From contig NZ_BJCL01000017.1 in assembly GCF_005403045.1 (NCBI RefSeq), forward strand, positions 1-64,000: a DNA stretch of 64,000 bases, written 5' to 3'. The stretch's first letter is position 1, and each line of letters starts with the position of its first letter. Made by a program: the position numbers and the translations under genes. This DNA comes from Pseudaquabacterium pictum (GTDB lineage Bacteria; Pseudomonadota; Gammaproteobacteria; Burkholderiales; Burkholderiaceae_C). The notes under the pieces were generated by a model. That model searched no databases. It was given only the letters and a program-made list of their open reading frames with translations, and was not told where the DNA came from. Of this stretch, positions 18,120 to 27,202 are shown piece by piece.

Positions 18120-18899
18120 CTACTGGACCAGAGGCGACTCAGCGGCCTCCAGGTCCACACCGGTCAACTTGGCCGCGCCAGCCAGCAGCTGCAAGTACTG
18201 CCGCAGCGCGGTGGCAAAGGCTTGCTGCCGAAGCCCTTGCGCCACGGCCGACTTCACGGTCTCGAACGCGGGGTCCAGGCCCGGCTGCCTGGCCTTGACT
18301 TCCACCACGTGCAACCCGAAACGGCTGTGCACCAATCGCGGCAACACGCCGACCTCGGGCTTGCCGAAGATCTCGCGCGCGAACTCCGGTGCGCAATCAT
18401 CGGTCGTCAGCCAGCCCAAGGCGCCGCCATCCGCACCACTGGGACAATTGGATGTGGAAGCCGCCGCTGCGGCGAAGCGGTCTTCGCCACCGGTCGACGC
18501 GCAGCGCACATCCAGCAGACAGGCCTCGGCACGTTGGCGCAAGGCATTGACATCCACGCCCGGTGTGACGGCAAACAGCACGTGGCGCAGCTGCACACGT
18601 TCACCCACGGCGTAGCGGCCGCGCTGGGCCGCGTGGTGTCGGCGCAAAGCCTCATCTGACGGTTCGGGTATATGCAGTTCCCGGTCCAACAGGGCCTCGA
18701 TGGCGGAGCTGGCGGCCTCGGTCATGGCGCCGCCCAGGGGCAACGGATCGTCGGCAGCCAGCAGGCCCGCCTCAATGGCAGCCTGGCGCAGCAACTCGGC
18801 ACAGGCCCGCTGCCTGAGGGTCTCGGTCGTCAGCGCTTCGTTGGGGTACGACAGCACGACGCCATTGACCTGGGGAAGTACAGAAGTGGACGTGGTCAT
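18120..18899 (-). CDS. PpiC/NifM-like peptidyl-prolyl isomerase of the nar operon
   Basis: A 259-residue protein without an obvious signal peptide. The N-terminal half is helical (SurA/NifM-like). The C-terminal half is a parvulin domain: VQLRHVLFAVTPGVD, a Cys-containing insert, GGALGWLTTDDCAPEFAREIF and SRFGLHVVEV. It lies 46 bases after narI. Similar genes follow narGHJI in other Burkholderiales and Pseudomonas, where they are thought to help fold the reductase; that role is family knowledge, not seen here. ATG 18899 is chosen; 18917 is also possible, as neither has a strong ribosome-binding site. Confidence 0.82.
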   Translation of the reverse strand: MTTSTSVLPQVNGVVLSYPNEALTTETLRQRACAELLRQAAIEAGLLAADDPLPLGGAMTEAASSAIEALLDRELHIPEPSDEALRRHHAAQRGRYAVGERVQLRHVLFAVTPGVDVNALRQRAEACLLDVRCASTGGEDRFAAAAASTSNCPSGADGGALGWLTTDDCAPEFAREIFGKPEVGVLPRLVHSRFGLHVVEVKARQPGLDPAFETVKSAVAQGLRQQAFATALRQYLQLLAGAAKLTGVDLEAAESPLVQ

Positions 18900-18945
18900 G
18901 GTCTGGGCTTTCAGCATGTGTGGGCAACGTTCAGGAGCAGCAGGC

Positions 18946-19671
18946 TCAACTGCCGCGACGGGGCAGGCCTTGATTGACCGGCACGTTCAGGCGGCGGGCG
19001 CGCACCATCTGGTACGGCCGCACAAGATAGGCCAGCGTGCCGAAGCCGCTCCACACATGCACCAGGCGACTGAAGGGGAACAGCAGAAAGATGGTCATGC
19101 CGAGCAGCATGTGTGCCTGGAAGTGCCATTCGATGCCCGCCACCAGCGCCGCGTTGGGCTGCATCAGCACGATGCCTTGCAGGTACTCGGCCAGGCGCAG
19201 CATCGTGGTGGGCTCCGACACGTGGTGCAGCGAAGAAGGCAGCGTCGACAGCCCGATGGCCAGCTGTACCCACAGGATGAGCAAGATGGCGATGTCTGTG
19301 CGGTGGCTGGTCAGGCGGATGCGGTCGTCGAACAGGCGGCGGTGCAGCAGCAAGCTCAGTCCGATGAAACACAAGAGGCCCGCCACACCGCCAGCCACCA
19401 CGGCCAGCAACTGCTTTTGCGGCGCGGTGACGAAGAGTTCGTACAGCCAGTGCGGGGTCAGCTGCCCGAACAGGTGCCCGAAAAACAGGAACAGGATGCC
19501 GCCGTGAAACAGGTTGCTGCCCCAGCGCAACTGCCCCTTGCGCAGCAGCTGCGAGCTGTCACTCTTCCAGGTGTACTGGTCACGGTCGAAGCGGGCCAGG
19601 CTGCCCATGAAGAAGACCGCCAGGCAGAGGTACGGGTAGACGTTGAAGGCGAAGTTGTGGAGGGTGTTCAT
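18946..19671 (-). CDS. narI: Respiratory nitrate reductase gamma subunit NarI
   Basis: A 241-residue membrane cytochrome b with five helices. It takes electrons from quinol on the periplasmic side and passes them to NarH. The four heme ligands of E. coli NarI fall at identical positions: H56 and H66 (HGGILFLFFGH) and H187 and H205. The start overlaps the narJ stop (ATGA), so translation is coupled. The length matches the family (about 225-240). Confidence 0.96.
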   Translation of the reverse strand: MNTLHNFAFNVYPYLCLAVFFMGSLARFDRDQYTWKSDSSQLLRKGQLRWGSNLFHGGILFLFFGHLFGQLTPHWLYELFVTAPQKQLLAVVAGGVAGLLCFIGLSLLLHRRLFDDRIRLTSHRTDIAILLILWVQLAIGLSTLPSSLHHVSEPTTMLRLAEYLQGIVLMQPNAALVAGIEWHFQAHMLLGMTIFLLFPFSRLVHVWSGFGTLAYLVRPYQMVRARRLNVPVNQGLPRRGS

Positions 19672-20381
19672 GAAGACGCTCCCGGAGCGGTTGGTGCGAC
19701 GTGACGCACAGGCGGGCGCACGATCTGAATCGGTTGCGGCTGCCCGGGCCGCGCCTGGCCCTGGGTGGAGCAGCCGTCGAAGGCCACGGGTTCGGCCCAG
19801 CTCTCGTCCAGCTCGGGCTCAGGCGGCACAGCAACGGCCTGCGCCTTCTCGCCGGCCAGGTCGAGCAACGCAGCCAGCACGCAGGCATGCGCAGCCTCGC
19901 GGCGCAACAGCGCGCTGAAGATCACCTGCAGGATGTGCGCGATCTCGCCCAGGAAGGCCTTGGCCTGCGCAGGGGGCTGTGTCGAGGCGTACTGCAGCAC
20001 CACCGTCAGGTGATCGGGCAGTTCGCCCGGCGCCAGAAAGAGACCGGCGGCCTCGTAGGTCTGGCACAGGTCCACCATCGCCGGGCCACGGTCGCGGCTG
20101 TCGCCGTGCACGTGCTCGAACAGGTGCAGCGCGGTGCCGCGGCCGCGGTCGAAGAGTTCGACGTGGTCAGCCTCCACGTCGAGCGGGCGGCGGCGAGAAA
20201 GCCGGGTGATCAGGGCGTCCAGTTCGGCCAGGCGCGCGCCGCTGAGCGCGCCCTCATCGTGCAGAGCCGACTGAAGTTCTGGCAGATGGGAGCGCAGCTC
20301 GGCATCGGGGTAGCTCAGCAGGTGGGCGAGCACGCGCAGCGTCTTGGTGGCGGTCGTCGGGGTGGTGTTGAAGAAGCTCAT
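19668..20381 (-). CDS. narJ: Nitrate reductase molybdenum cofactor assembly chaperone NarJ
   Basis: A 237-residue cytoplasmic helical protein of the TorD/NarJ chaperone family. It contains KTLRVLAHLLSYPDAELRSHL near the N-terminus and the conserved motif LHLFEHVHGDSRDRG; the C-terminus is more variable (Pro/Gln-rich). It binds the apo catalytic subunit during cofactor insertion. The gene starts one base after the narH stop and overlaps narI by 4 bases. The frame is open upstream into narH; ATG 20381 gives the family N-terminus. Confidence 0.94.
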   Translation of the reverse strand: MSFFNTTPTTATKTLRVLAHLLSYPDAELRSHLPELQSALHDEGALSGARLAELDALITRLSRRRPLDVEADHVELFDRGRGTALHLFEHVHGDSRDRGPAMVDLCQTYEAAGLFLAPGELPDHLTVVLQYASTQPPAQAKAFLGEIAHILQVIFSALLRREAAHACVLAALLDLAGEKAQAVAVPPEPELDESWAEPVAFDGCSTQGQARPGQPQPIQIVRPPVRHVAPTAPGASS

Positions 20382-20382
20382 G

Positions 20383-21906
20383 TCAGACCCCCGCCTTGAT
20401 GGGAATGGTGCGCTTCTTCTCGCTGCCGAACAGGCTCGTCTCGGTTGTGCCTTCGCTGCAACCGTTGCCGAAGCTGAAGCCGCAGCCGCCGCGCACGTTG
20501 AAAGCGTTCTCGGCGTATTCGCGGTGCGTGGTCGGGATGACGAAGCGGTCCTCGTAGTTGGCAATCGCCATCACGCGGTACATCTCTTCCACCTCGTTCA
20601 CGCTCATCTTCACCTGGTCGATCGCGGCGTGATTGGCCTCGCGGTCCACGTGCTTGCTGCGCTGGTAGGCACGCATGGCCAGCATGCGCTCCAGGGCACG
20701 GACCACCGGCGCGGTGTCACCGGCGGTGAGAAGGTTGGCCAGGTACTTGACCGGGATGCGAAGCTGGTTGACGTCCGGGATCTCGCCGTTGGTGCCGACA
20801 TGGCCGGCATTCGCCGCTGCGGTGATGGGGCTGAGCGGCGGCACGTACCAGACCATCGGCAGCGTGCGGTACTCGGGATGCAAGGGCAGCGCGACCTTCC
20901 ACTCCACCGCCATCTTGTAGACGGGGCTGTTGCGTGCCGCGTCCATCCAGTTGTCCGGAATGCCGTCCAGCCGTGCCTGCGCAATCACCTTCGGGTCGTT
21001 CGGGTCCAGGAAGATGTCGAGCTGGGCTTGGTACAGGTCCTTGTCATGCTCGACGCTGGCCGCCTCTTGAATGCGGTCGGCGTCGTACAGCAGCACGCCG
21101 AGGTAGCGGATGCGGCCCACGCAGGTCTCGCTGCAAACGGTGGGCTGGCCGGCCTCGATGCGCGGGTAGCAGAAGATGCACTTTTCGGCCTTGCCGCTCT
21201 TCCAGTTGTAGTAGATCTTCTTGTAGGGGCAGCCGCTCACGCACATGCGCCAGCCGCGGCATTTGTCCTGGTCGATCAGGACGATGCCGTCTTCCTCGCG
21301 CTTGTAGATGGAGCCAGACGGGCAGCTCGCGACGCACGCCGGGTTCAGGCAGTGCTCGCACAGCCTGGGCAGGTACATCATGAAGGTGTTCTCGAACTGG
21401 CCGTAGATGTCCTTCTGGATGTCGTCGAAGTTCTTGTCCTTGCTGCGCTTGCTGAACTCGCCGCCCAGGATTTCTTCCCAGTTCGGACCCCAAACGATCT
21501 TCTCCATGCGCTTGCCCGTGATCAGGCTGCGTGGCCGCGCGGTGGGCGCGTGCTGCATCTCGGGCGCCGACTGCAGGTGGTCGTAGTCGAAGGTGAAGGG
21601 CTCGTAGTAGTCGTCGATCTGCGGCAGGTTGGGGTTGGCGAAGATCTTCATCAGCAACTGCCACTTGCCGCCCTGGCGCGGAACGATGGAGCCATCGGCC
21701 TTGCGGATCCAGCCGCCGTTCCACTTGTCCTGGTTCTCCCACTCCTTGGGGTAGCCAATGCCGGGCTTGGTTTCGACGTTGTTGAACCAGGCGTACTCGA
21801 CGCCGGGGCGGCTGGTCCACACGTTCTTGCAGGTCACGCTGCAGGTGTGGCAACCGATGCACTTGTCCAGGTTCAGGACCATGCCGACTTGCGCGCGGAT
21901 CTTCAT
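20383..21906 (-). CDS. narH: Respiratory nitrate reductase beta subunit NarH
   Basis: A 507-residue iron-sulfur subunit that carries electrons from NarI to NarG. It starts MKIRAQVGMVLNLDKCIGCH and has four Cys-rich cluster motifs: CIGCHTCSVTC near the N-terminus, CEHCLNPACVASCP, CRGWRMCVSGCP (with Trp in the position typical of the [3Fe-4S] centre) and CIFCYPRIE. It overlaps narG by 4 bases and precedes narJ by one base, showing tight coupling. Confidence 0.96.
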   Translation of the reverse strand: MKIRAQVGMVLNLDKCIGCHTCSVTCKNVWTSRPGVEYAWFNNVETKPGIGYPKEWENQDKWNGGWIRKADGSIVPRQGGKWQLLMKIFANPNLPQIDDYYEPFTFDYDHLQSAPEMQHAPTARPRSLITGKRMEKIVWGPNWEEILGGEFSKRSKDKNFDDIQKDIYGQFENTFMMYLPRLCEHCLNPACVASCPSGSIYKREEDGIVLIDQDKCRGWRMCVSGCPYKKIYYNWKSGKAEKCIFCYPRIEAGQPTVCSETCVGRIRYLGVLLYDADRIQEAASVEHDKDLYQAQLDIFLDPNDPKVIAQARLDGIPDNWMDAARNSPVYKMAVEWKVALPLHPEYRTLPMVWYVPPLSPITAAANAGHVGTNGEIPDVNQLRIPVKYLANLLTAGDTAPVVRALERMLAMRAYQRSKHVDREANHAAIDQVKMSVNEVEEMYRVMAIANYEDRFVIPTTHREYAENAFNVRGGCGFSFGNGCSEGTTETSLFGSEKKRTIPIKAGV

Positions 21907-24900
21907 GCGCCTTCTCCTTGTGCTTGCACGATCTCGGCGCGTTCATCGCCCAGTGGGGTGTCGAGCCAGTCGACCTTCTCCATCTTGCGGACCACCACGA
22001 ACTCGTCGCGGTTGGTGCCGATGGTTCCGTAGTAGTTGAAGCCGTAGCTGAACTGCGCGTAGCCGCCGATCATGTGCGTGGGCTTCAACACGATGCGCGT
22101 CACGCTGTTGTGGATGCCGCCGCGCACGCCGGTGATCTGCGACCCAGGGGTGTTGATGATCTTTTCCTGTGCGTGGTACATCAGCAGCATGCCGGGGTTC
22201 ACGCGCTGGCTCACCACCGCCCGAGCCGCGATGGCACCGTTGATGTTGAAGACCTCGACCCAGTCGTTGTCCTCGATGCCGCTGCGCTTGGCGTCGTCTT
22301 CGCTCAGCCACACCACCGGGCCGCCGCGGTTCAGCGTCAGCATCATCAGGTTGTCGCTGTAGGTGCTGTGGATGCCCCACTTCTGGTGCGGCGTGATGAA
22401 GTTGAGCAGGATCTCTTTGTTCCCGTTCGGCTTGATGTTGTGGATGCCGGCCGTGGTCTTCAGGTCCACCGGCGGGCGGTAGCTGCTGAAACCCTCACCG
22501 AAGGCGATCACCCACGGGTGGTCCAGGTAGAACTGCTGGCGGCCAGTCAACGTGCGCCAGGGGATGTACTCGTGCACGTTGGTGTAGCCGGCGTTGTACG
22601 AGACGGTCTCGCTCTCGATGCCGCTCCAGGTCGGGCTGCTGATGATCTTGCGCGGCTGCGCCTGCACGTCGCGGTAACGGATCTTCTCGTCCTCGCGGTA
22701 CAGCGCCAGGTGCGTGTGGTCGCGCCCGGTCTGCTTGCCCAGGGCCTGCCAGGCCTTCACCGCCACGTGGCCGTTGGTCTCGGGTGCCAGCTGCAGGATG
22801 ACCTCGCAGGCATCGATGTCGGTCACGATCTTCGGCATGCCCTTGGTCACACCTTCGGTCAGCGTCTTGCCGTTCAGTTGGCCGAGCTGCTCGACTTCGG
22901 TGCCGGTCTTCCAGCCGATGCCCTTGCCACCATTGCCCAGCTTGTCCATCAAGGGGCCGAGGGCGGTGAAGCGCTTGAACACGTTCGGGTATTCGCGCTC
23001 CACCACCATGATCTGCGGGGCCGTCTTGCCGGGGATCAGCTCGCACTGGCCCTTCTTCCATTCCTTCACCTCGAAGGGCTGGGCCAGCTCACCAGCGGTG
23101 TCGTGCATGATCGGCGTCAGCACCACCTCTTTCTCGACACCCAGGTGGCCGACGCAGACCTCGCTAAAGGTCTTGGCGAAGCCCTTGTAGATCTCCCAAT
23201 CGCTGCGGCTCTGCCACACCGGGTCGACCGCCGCGCTCAGCGGGTGGATGAAGGGGTGCATGTCGCTGGTGTTGAGGTCGTTCTTCTCATACCAGCTGGC
23301 CGTGGGCAACACGATGTCGGAATACAGGCAGGTGGTGCTCATGCGGAAATCCAGCGTCACCACCAAGTCGAGCTTGCCGACCGGGCCTTCTTCGTGCCAC
23401 TTCACTTCGCTGGGCTTGGCGTCGTCCTTGCCGAGGTCCTTGCCCTGGATTCCGTTCTCGGTTCCCAGCAGATGCTTGCAGAAGTATTCGTGGCCCTTGC
23501 CCGACGAGCCCAGCAGGTTGCTGCGCCACACGAACAGCACCCGCGGCCAGTTCTGAGGTGCGTCCGGGTCTTCGCAGCTCATCTGCAGCGTGCCGTCCTT
23601 CAGCGCCTTGACGACATAGTCCTTGGCGTCCATGCCGGCAGCGCTGGCGTCCTTCACCACCTGCATCGGGTTGGTCTTGAGCTGCGGTGCGCTCGGCAGC
23701 CAGCCCATTCGTTCGGCGCGCACGTTGTAGTCGATCATGCTGCCGGCATACAGCGCCTTGTCGGCCAGCGGTGACACGATCTCTTCCATGCCGAGCTTCT
23801 CGTAGCGCCACTGGTCGGTGTGGGCGTAGAAGAAGCTGGTGCTGTTCATCTGGCGCGGCGGGCGGATCCAGTCCAGCGCGAAGGCCAGCGCCGTCCAGCC
23901 GGTCTGCGGGCGCAGCTTCTCCTGGCCGACGTAGTGCGCCCAGCCACCACCGCTCTGGCCGATGCAGCCGCACATCATCAGCAGGTTGATGACGCCGCGG
24001 TAGTTCATGTCGGCGTGGTACCAGTGGTTCATCGCCGCGCCGATGATCACCATGCTCTTGCCATGCGTCTTGTGCGCGTTCTCGGCGAACTGGCGCGCCA
24101 CGCTAATGATCTGGTCGCGCGGCGTGCCGGTGATGCTCTCGGCCCAAGCAGGCGTGTAGGCGGCATCGTCGTCGTAGCTCTTGGCACCACTGCCCAGGCC
24201 GCGGTCGATGCCGTATTGCGCCACCTGCAGGTCGAACACCGTGGCCACCAGGGCTTCGCGGTGGTCGCCTTCCTTGCCCAGGCGCAGGCGCACGGCCGGC
24301 ACCTTGACGAAGTTGACTTCGCCGTTCTGGGTGTTGGACTTGAAGTGCGGCGTGCTCACGCCGCCGAAGTACGGCAGGCCGATGTCGACGACTTCGTGCG
24401 CCTGCTCGCCATCCTCGATGACGGACAGCTTCAGCTTCACTTCGGCGCCGTGGCGCGCTTCCTTGCTTTCCAGGTTCCACTTGCCCTGGTCGACGCCGCC
24501 TTCAGGTGTCCAGCGGAAGCCGATGCTGCCGTTGGGCAGCACGGCGCGGCCGTTCGTGTCGAAGGCCACCGTCTTCCACTCGGGGTTGTTCTCCTGACCC
24601 AGCTTGCCGTTGAAGTCGGATGCGCGCAGGTAGCGGTCGGGCACCAGGGTCTTCGTGCCGTCGGGCAGGGTGTGCTCCTTCAGCATCACCAGCAGCGGCA
24701 GGTCGGTATAGCGACGCGCATAGTCGTCGAAGTACGGGCTGCGCTCCTTGAAATAGAACTCGTTGAGCGCGACGTGGCCCATGGCCATGGCCAGCGCTGC
24801 ATCGGTGCCCTGCTTCGGGTGCAGCCAGATGTCGGCCAGCTTGGCCACCTCGCTGTAGTCGGGCGTGATGGCCACCGTCTTCGCTCCCTTGTAGCGCACC

Positions 24901-25709
24901 TCGGTGAAGAAGTGCGCGTCGGGCGTGCGGGTCTGCGGCACGTTGCTGCCCCAGGCCATGATGTAAGTGCTGTTGTACCAGTCGGCGCTCTCGGGCACGT
25001 CGGTCTGCTCGCCCCACACCTGCGGGCTGGCCGGCGGCAGGTCGCAGTACCAGTCGTAGAAGCTCATGCACACGCCGCCGATCAGGCTCAGGTAGCGGCT
25101 GCCGGCGGCATAGCTGACCATGCTCATCGCCGGGATGGGGCTGAAGCCGATGACGCGGTCGGGGCCATGCTTCTTGATCGTGTAGACGTTGGACGCCGCG
25201 ATGATCTGGTTGACTTCGTCCCAACTGCTGCGCACGAAGCCGCCCATGCCACGCACCTTCTGGTAGTCACGGCGGGCAGCGTCGTCCTCGACGATCGTGG
25301 CCCAAGCATCGACCGGCGTCTTCGCCGACTTCATCGCCGCGCGCCAGCGTTCCAGCAGGCGTCCGCGCACCATCGGGTACTTCACGCGGTTGGCGCTGTA
25401 GAGGTACCAGCTGTAGCTGGCGCCGCGAGCGCAGCCGCGCGGCTCGTGGTTGGGCATGTCCCAGCGCGTGCGCGGGTAATCGGTCTGCTGCGTTTCCCAG
25501 GTGACGATGCCGCCCTTGACGTAGATCTTCCAGCTGCAGCTGCCGGTGCAGTTCACGCCGTGCGTGCTGCGCACGATCTTGTCGTGCGCCCAGCGATTGC
25601 GGTAGGCATCCTCCCAGGTGCGGTCTTCACCGGTGGTCAGGCCATGGTCGCCGGAGAAGGTCTCCTTGGGCAGCGAGAAGTGGGTGAGGCGGTCCAGAAA
25701 GTGGCTCAT
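21903..25709 (-). CDS. narG: Respiratory nitrate reductase alpha subunit NarG
   Basis: The 1268-residue catalytic subunit, a molybdo-bis(pyranopterin guanine dinucleotide) enzyme reducing nitrate to nitrite on the cytoplasmic face. H50, C54, C58 and C93 (HGVNCTGSC and PRGCARG) correspond to the FS0 cluster ligands H49/C53/C57/C92 of E. coli NarG. The stretch VPESADWYNSTYIMAWGSN belongs to the molybdenum/substrate region. Length and N-terminus (MSHFLDRLTHF) match the family. It follows narK3 after 61 bases and starts the tightly overlapping GHJI block. Confidence 0.97.
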   Translation of the reverse strand: MSHFLDRLTHFSLPKETFSGDHGLTTGEDRTWEDAYRNRWAHDKIVRSTHGVNCTGSCSWKIYVKGGIVTWETQQTDYPRTRWDMPNHEPRGCARGASYSWYLYSANRVKYPMVRGRLLERWRAAMKSAKTPVDAWATIVEDDAARRDYQKVRGMGGFVRSSWDEVNQIIAASNVYTIKKHGPDRVIGFSPIPAMSMVSYAAGSRYLSLIGGVCMSFYDWYCDLPPASPQVWGEQTDVPESADWYNSTYIMAWGSNVPQTRTPDAHFFTEVRYKGAKTVAITPDYSEVAKLADIWLHPKQGTDAALAMAMGHVALNEFYFKERSPYFDDYARRYTDLPLLVMLKEHTLPDGTKTLVPDRYLRASDFNGKLGQENNPEWKTVAFDTNGRAVLPNGSIGFRWTPEGGVDQGKWNLESKEARHGAEVKLKLSVIEDGEQAHEVVDIGLPYFGGVSTPHFKSNTQNGEVNFVKVPAVRLRLGKEGDHREALVATVFDLQVAQYGIDRGLGSGAKSYDDDAAYTPAWAESITGTPRDQIISVARQFAENAHKTHGKSMVIIGAAMNHWYHADMNYRGVINLLMMCGCIGQSGGGWAHYVGQEKLRPQTGWTALAFALDWIRPPRQMNSTSFFYAHTDQWRYEKLGMEEIVSPLADKALYAGSMIDYNVRAERMGWLPSAPQLKTNPMQVVKDASAAGMDAKDYVVKALKDGTLQMSCEDPDAPQNWPRVLFVWRSNLLGSSGKGHEYFCKHLLGTENGIQGKDLGKDDAKPSEVKWHEEGPVGKLDLVVTLDFRMSTTCLYSDIVLPTASWYEKNDLNTSDMHPFIHPLSAAVDPVWQSRSDWEIYKGFAKTFSEVCVGHLGVEKEVVLTPIMHDTAGELAQPFEVKEWKKGQCELIPGKTAPQIMVVEREYPNVFKRFTALGPLMDKLGNGGKGIGWKTGTEVEQLGQLNGKTLTEGVTKGMPKIVTDIDACEVILQLAPETNGHVAVKAWQALGKQTGRDHTHLALYREDEKIRYRDVQAQPRKIISSPTWSGIESETVSYNAGYTNVHEYIPWRTLTGRQQFYLDHPWVIAFGEGFSSYRPPVDLKTTAGIHNIKPNGNKEILLNFITPHQKWGIHSTYSDNLMMLTLNRGGPVVWLSEDDAKRSGIEDNDWVEVFNINGAIAARAVVSQRVNPGMLLMYHAQEKIINTPGSQITGVRGGIHNSVTRIVLKPTHMIGGYAQFSYGFNYYGTIGTNRDEFVVVRKMEKVDWLDTPLGDERAEIVQAQGEGA

Positions 25710-25770
25710 GTTGTCGTCCTTGGAAGATGTCGTCTGCGGTCAGCGATCAGCAGGGGATTCAGCAGGTGGA

Positions 25771-27162
25771 TCAGCAGGGGTAAGGCGCGTTGCGGCGGCT
25801 GTATGCCCACCAGGTCAGCGCAATGCAGGAGAGGTAGAACACGATGAACATCACCAGCGCGGCCGAAGCGCTGCCTGTCATCGCGAGCGAAGAGCCCACG
25901 CTCTTGGGGATGAAGAAGCCGCCGTAGGCTCCGATGGCGCTTGCGAAGCCGAGGGCTGCAGCGGCTTCAACCGCGCCTTCCTTGGCCGCGAGTACCTGGT
26001 CCGATGGCAGACCCCCGGCGCGCTGCACCCGTTCGGCAACGAAGAGGCTGGAGATCATGCGAAACGTGCTGCCATTGCCGATGCCCGATGCCGCGAACAG
26101 CACACCGAAGGCAGCCAGGAAGCCGGGGAAATTGCCGCCGTGCCCTGGCTGACCGGTGGTGTCGGTCGCGGGCAGGAACAACAGCGCAGCTGAAGCGGCA
26201 AGCGCCATCGCCACGAAGATCCAGAAGGTCACGCGCGCGCCGCCCCAGTGGTCGGCCATCCAGCCACCCAGCGGGCGCAGCACCGCGCCGATCAGTGGGC
26301 CCAGCCACACCAGGTGCAGTGCATCGGCGCGTTGAAACTGGCTTTGCGCCAGCATCGGCAAGCTGGCAGAAAAGCCGATGAAGCTGCCGAACGTGCCCAG
26401 GTACAGCCAGCACATCAGCCAGTTGTGCCGGCGCGTGAAGATCACCGCCTGCTGGGCCATGCCGGCGTGGGTGGCGGCCAGGTCGTCCATGCCGAACCAG
26501 GCGGTAGCCGTGCTGGCCAAGATCAGAGGGACCCAGATGAAGCCCGCGTTCTGCAGCCACATCGGCCCCTCGACCGTCTGCTGAGCCGGACCGCTGAACA
26601 CGCCGAAGACCCCGGCGCTGATGGCCAGTGGGACCAGCAGCTGAACCAGTGCGACGCCTAGGTGGCCCAGTCCGGCGTTCAGGCCCAGCGCATAACCTTG
26701 GCGGGCACTCGGGAAGAAGAAGCTGATGTTGGCCATCGAGCTGGCGAAGTTGCCGCCACCCAGGCCACACAACAGAGCCAGCACCACCATCCACTCGAAA
26801 GGCGTGTTCGGGTCCTGTACCGCCAGGCCGATGCCGACCGCCGGCACCAGCAGACTGGCCGTGGCCAGCGTTGTGAAGCGTCGCCCGCCGATCATCGGCA
26901 CCGCGAAGGCGTAGAAGATGCGCAGCGTGGCGCCACACAGGGCGGGCAGCGCCGTCAGCCAGAACAGCTGGTTGGTGCTGTAGCGAAAGCCCGCTGCCGG
27001 CAAGTGCACCACCACCACCGACCACAGCATCCACACCGCGAACGCCAGGGCCAGAGCAGGGACCGACACCCACAGATTGCGCCGGGCCACCGCGCGACCG
27101 GACAGGTCCCAGAACTTGCGGTCCTCGGGGTTCCAGTGCTGGATGATCGTCATGCTGGTCAT
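25771..27162 (-). CDS. Third NarK-type nitrate/nitrite transporter
   Basis: A 463-residue major facilitator protein with 12 hydrophobic segments. It has both nitrate signatures, GLGGGNFASSMANISFFFP and FAASGIGNGSTFRMI, and the N-terminal tail WNPEDRKFWDLSGRAVARRNLW shared with the NarK2-like gene upstream, so it belongs to the NarK2 side of the family (nitrate/nitrite exchange). It lies 40 bases after narK2 and 61 before narG on the same strand. A third NarK is uncommon; specialisation for nitrite export or a different affinity is possible but not visible. Confidence 0.9.
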   Translation of the reverse strand: MTSMTIIQHWNPEDRKFWDLSGRAVARRNLWVSVPALALAFAVWMLWSVVVVHLPAAGFRYSTNQLFWLTALPALCGATLRIFYAFAVPMIGGRRFTTLATASLLVPAVGIGLAVQDPNTPFEWMVVLALLCGLGGGNFASSMANISFFFPSARQGYALGLNAGLGHLGVALVQLLVPLAISAGVFGVFSGPAQQTVEGPMWLQNAGFIWVPLILASTATAWFGMDDLAATHAGMAQQAVIFTRRHNWLMCWLYLGTFGSFIGFSASLPMLAQSQFQRADALHLVWLGPLIGAVLRPLGGWMADHWGGARVTFWIFVAMALAASAALLFLPATDTTGQPGHGGNFPGFLAAFGVLFAASGIGNGSTFRMISSLFVAERVQRAGGLPSDQVLAAKEGAVEAAAALGFASAIGAYGGFFIPKSVGSSLAMTGSASAALVMFIVFYLSCIALTWWAYSRRNAPYPC

Positions 27163-27202
27163 GGCGTGAAGGGGTGCCGGCGTCAGGGTGCGTCGCCGTG
27201 AC

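Noticed and set aside
20344-25847. Several long + strand open frames opposite narH and narG
   Set aside because: They are high-GC shadow frames rich in Ala/Val/Arg; the - strand encodes canonical NarH and NarG.
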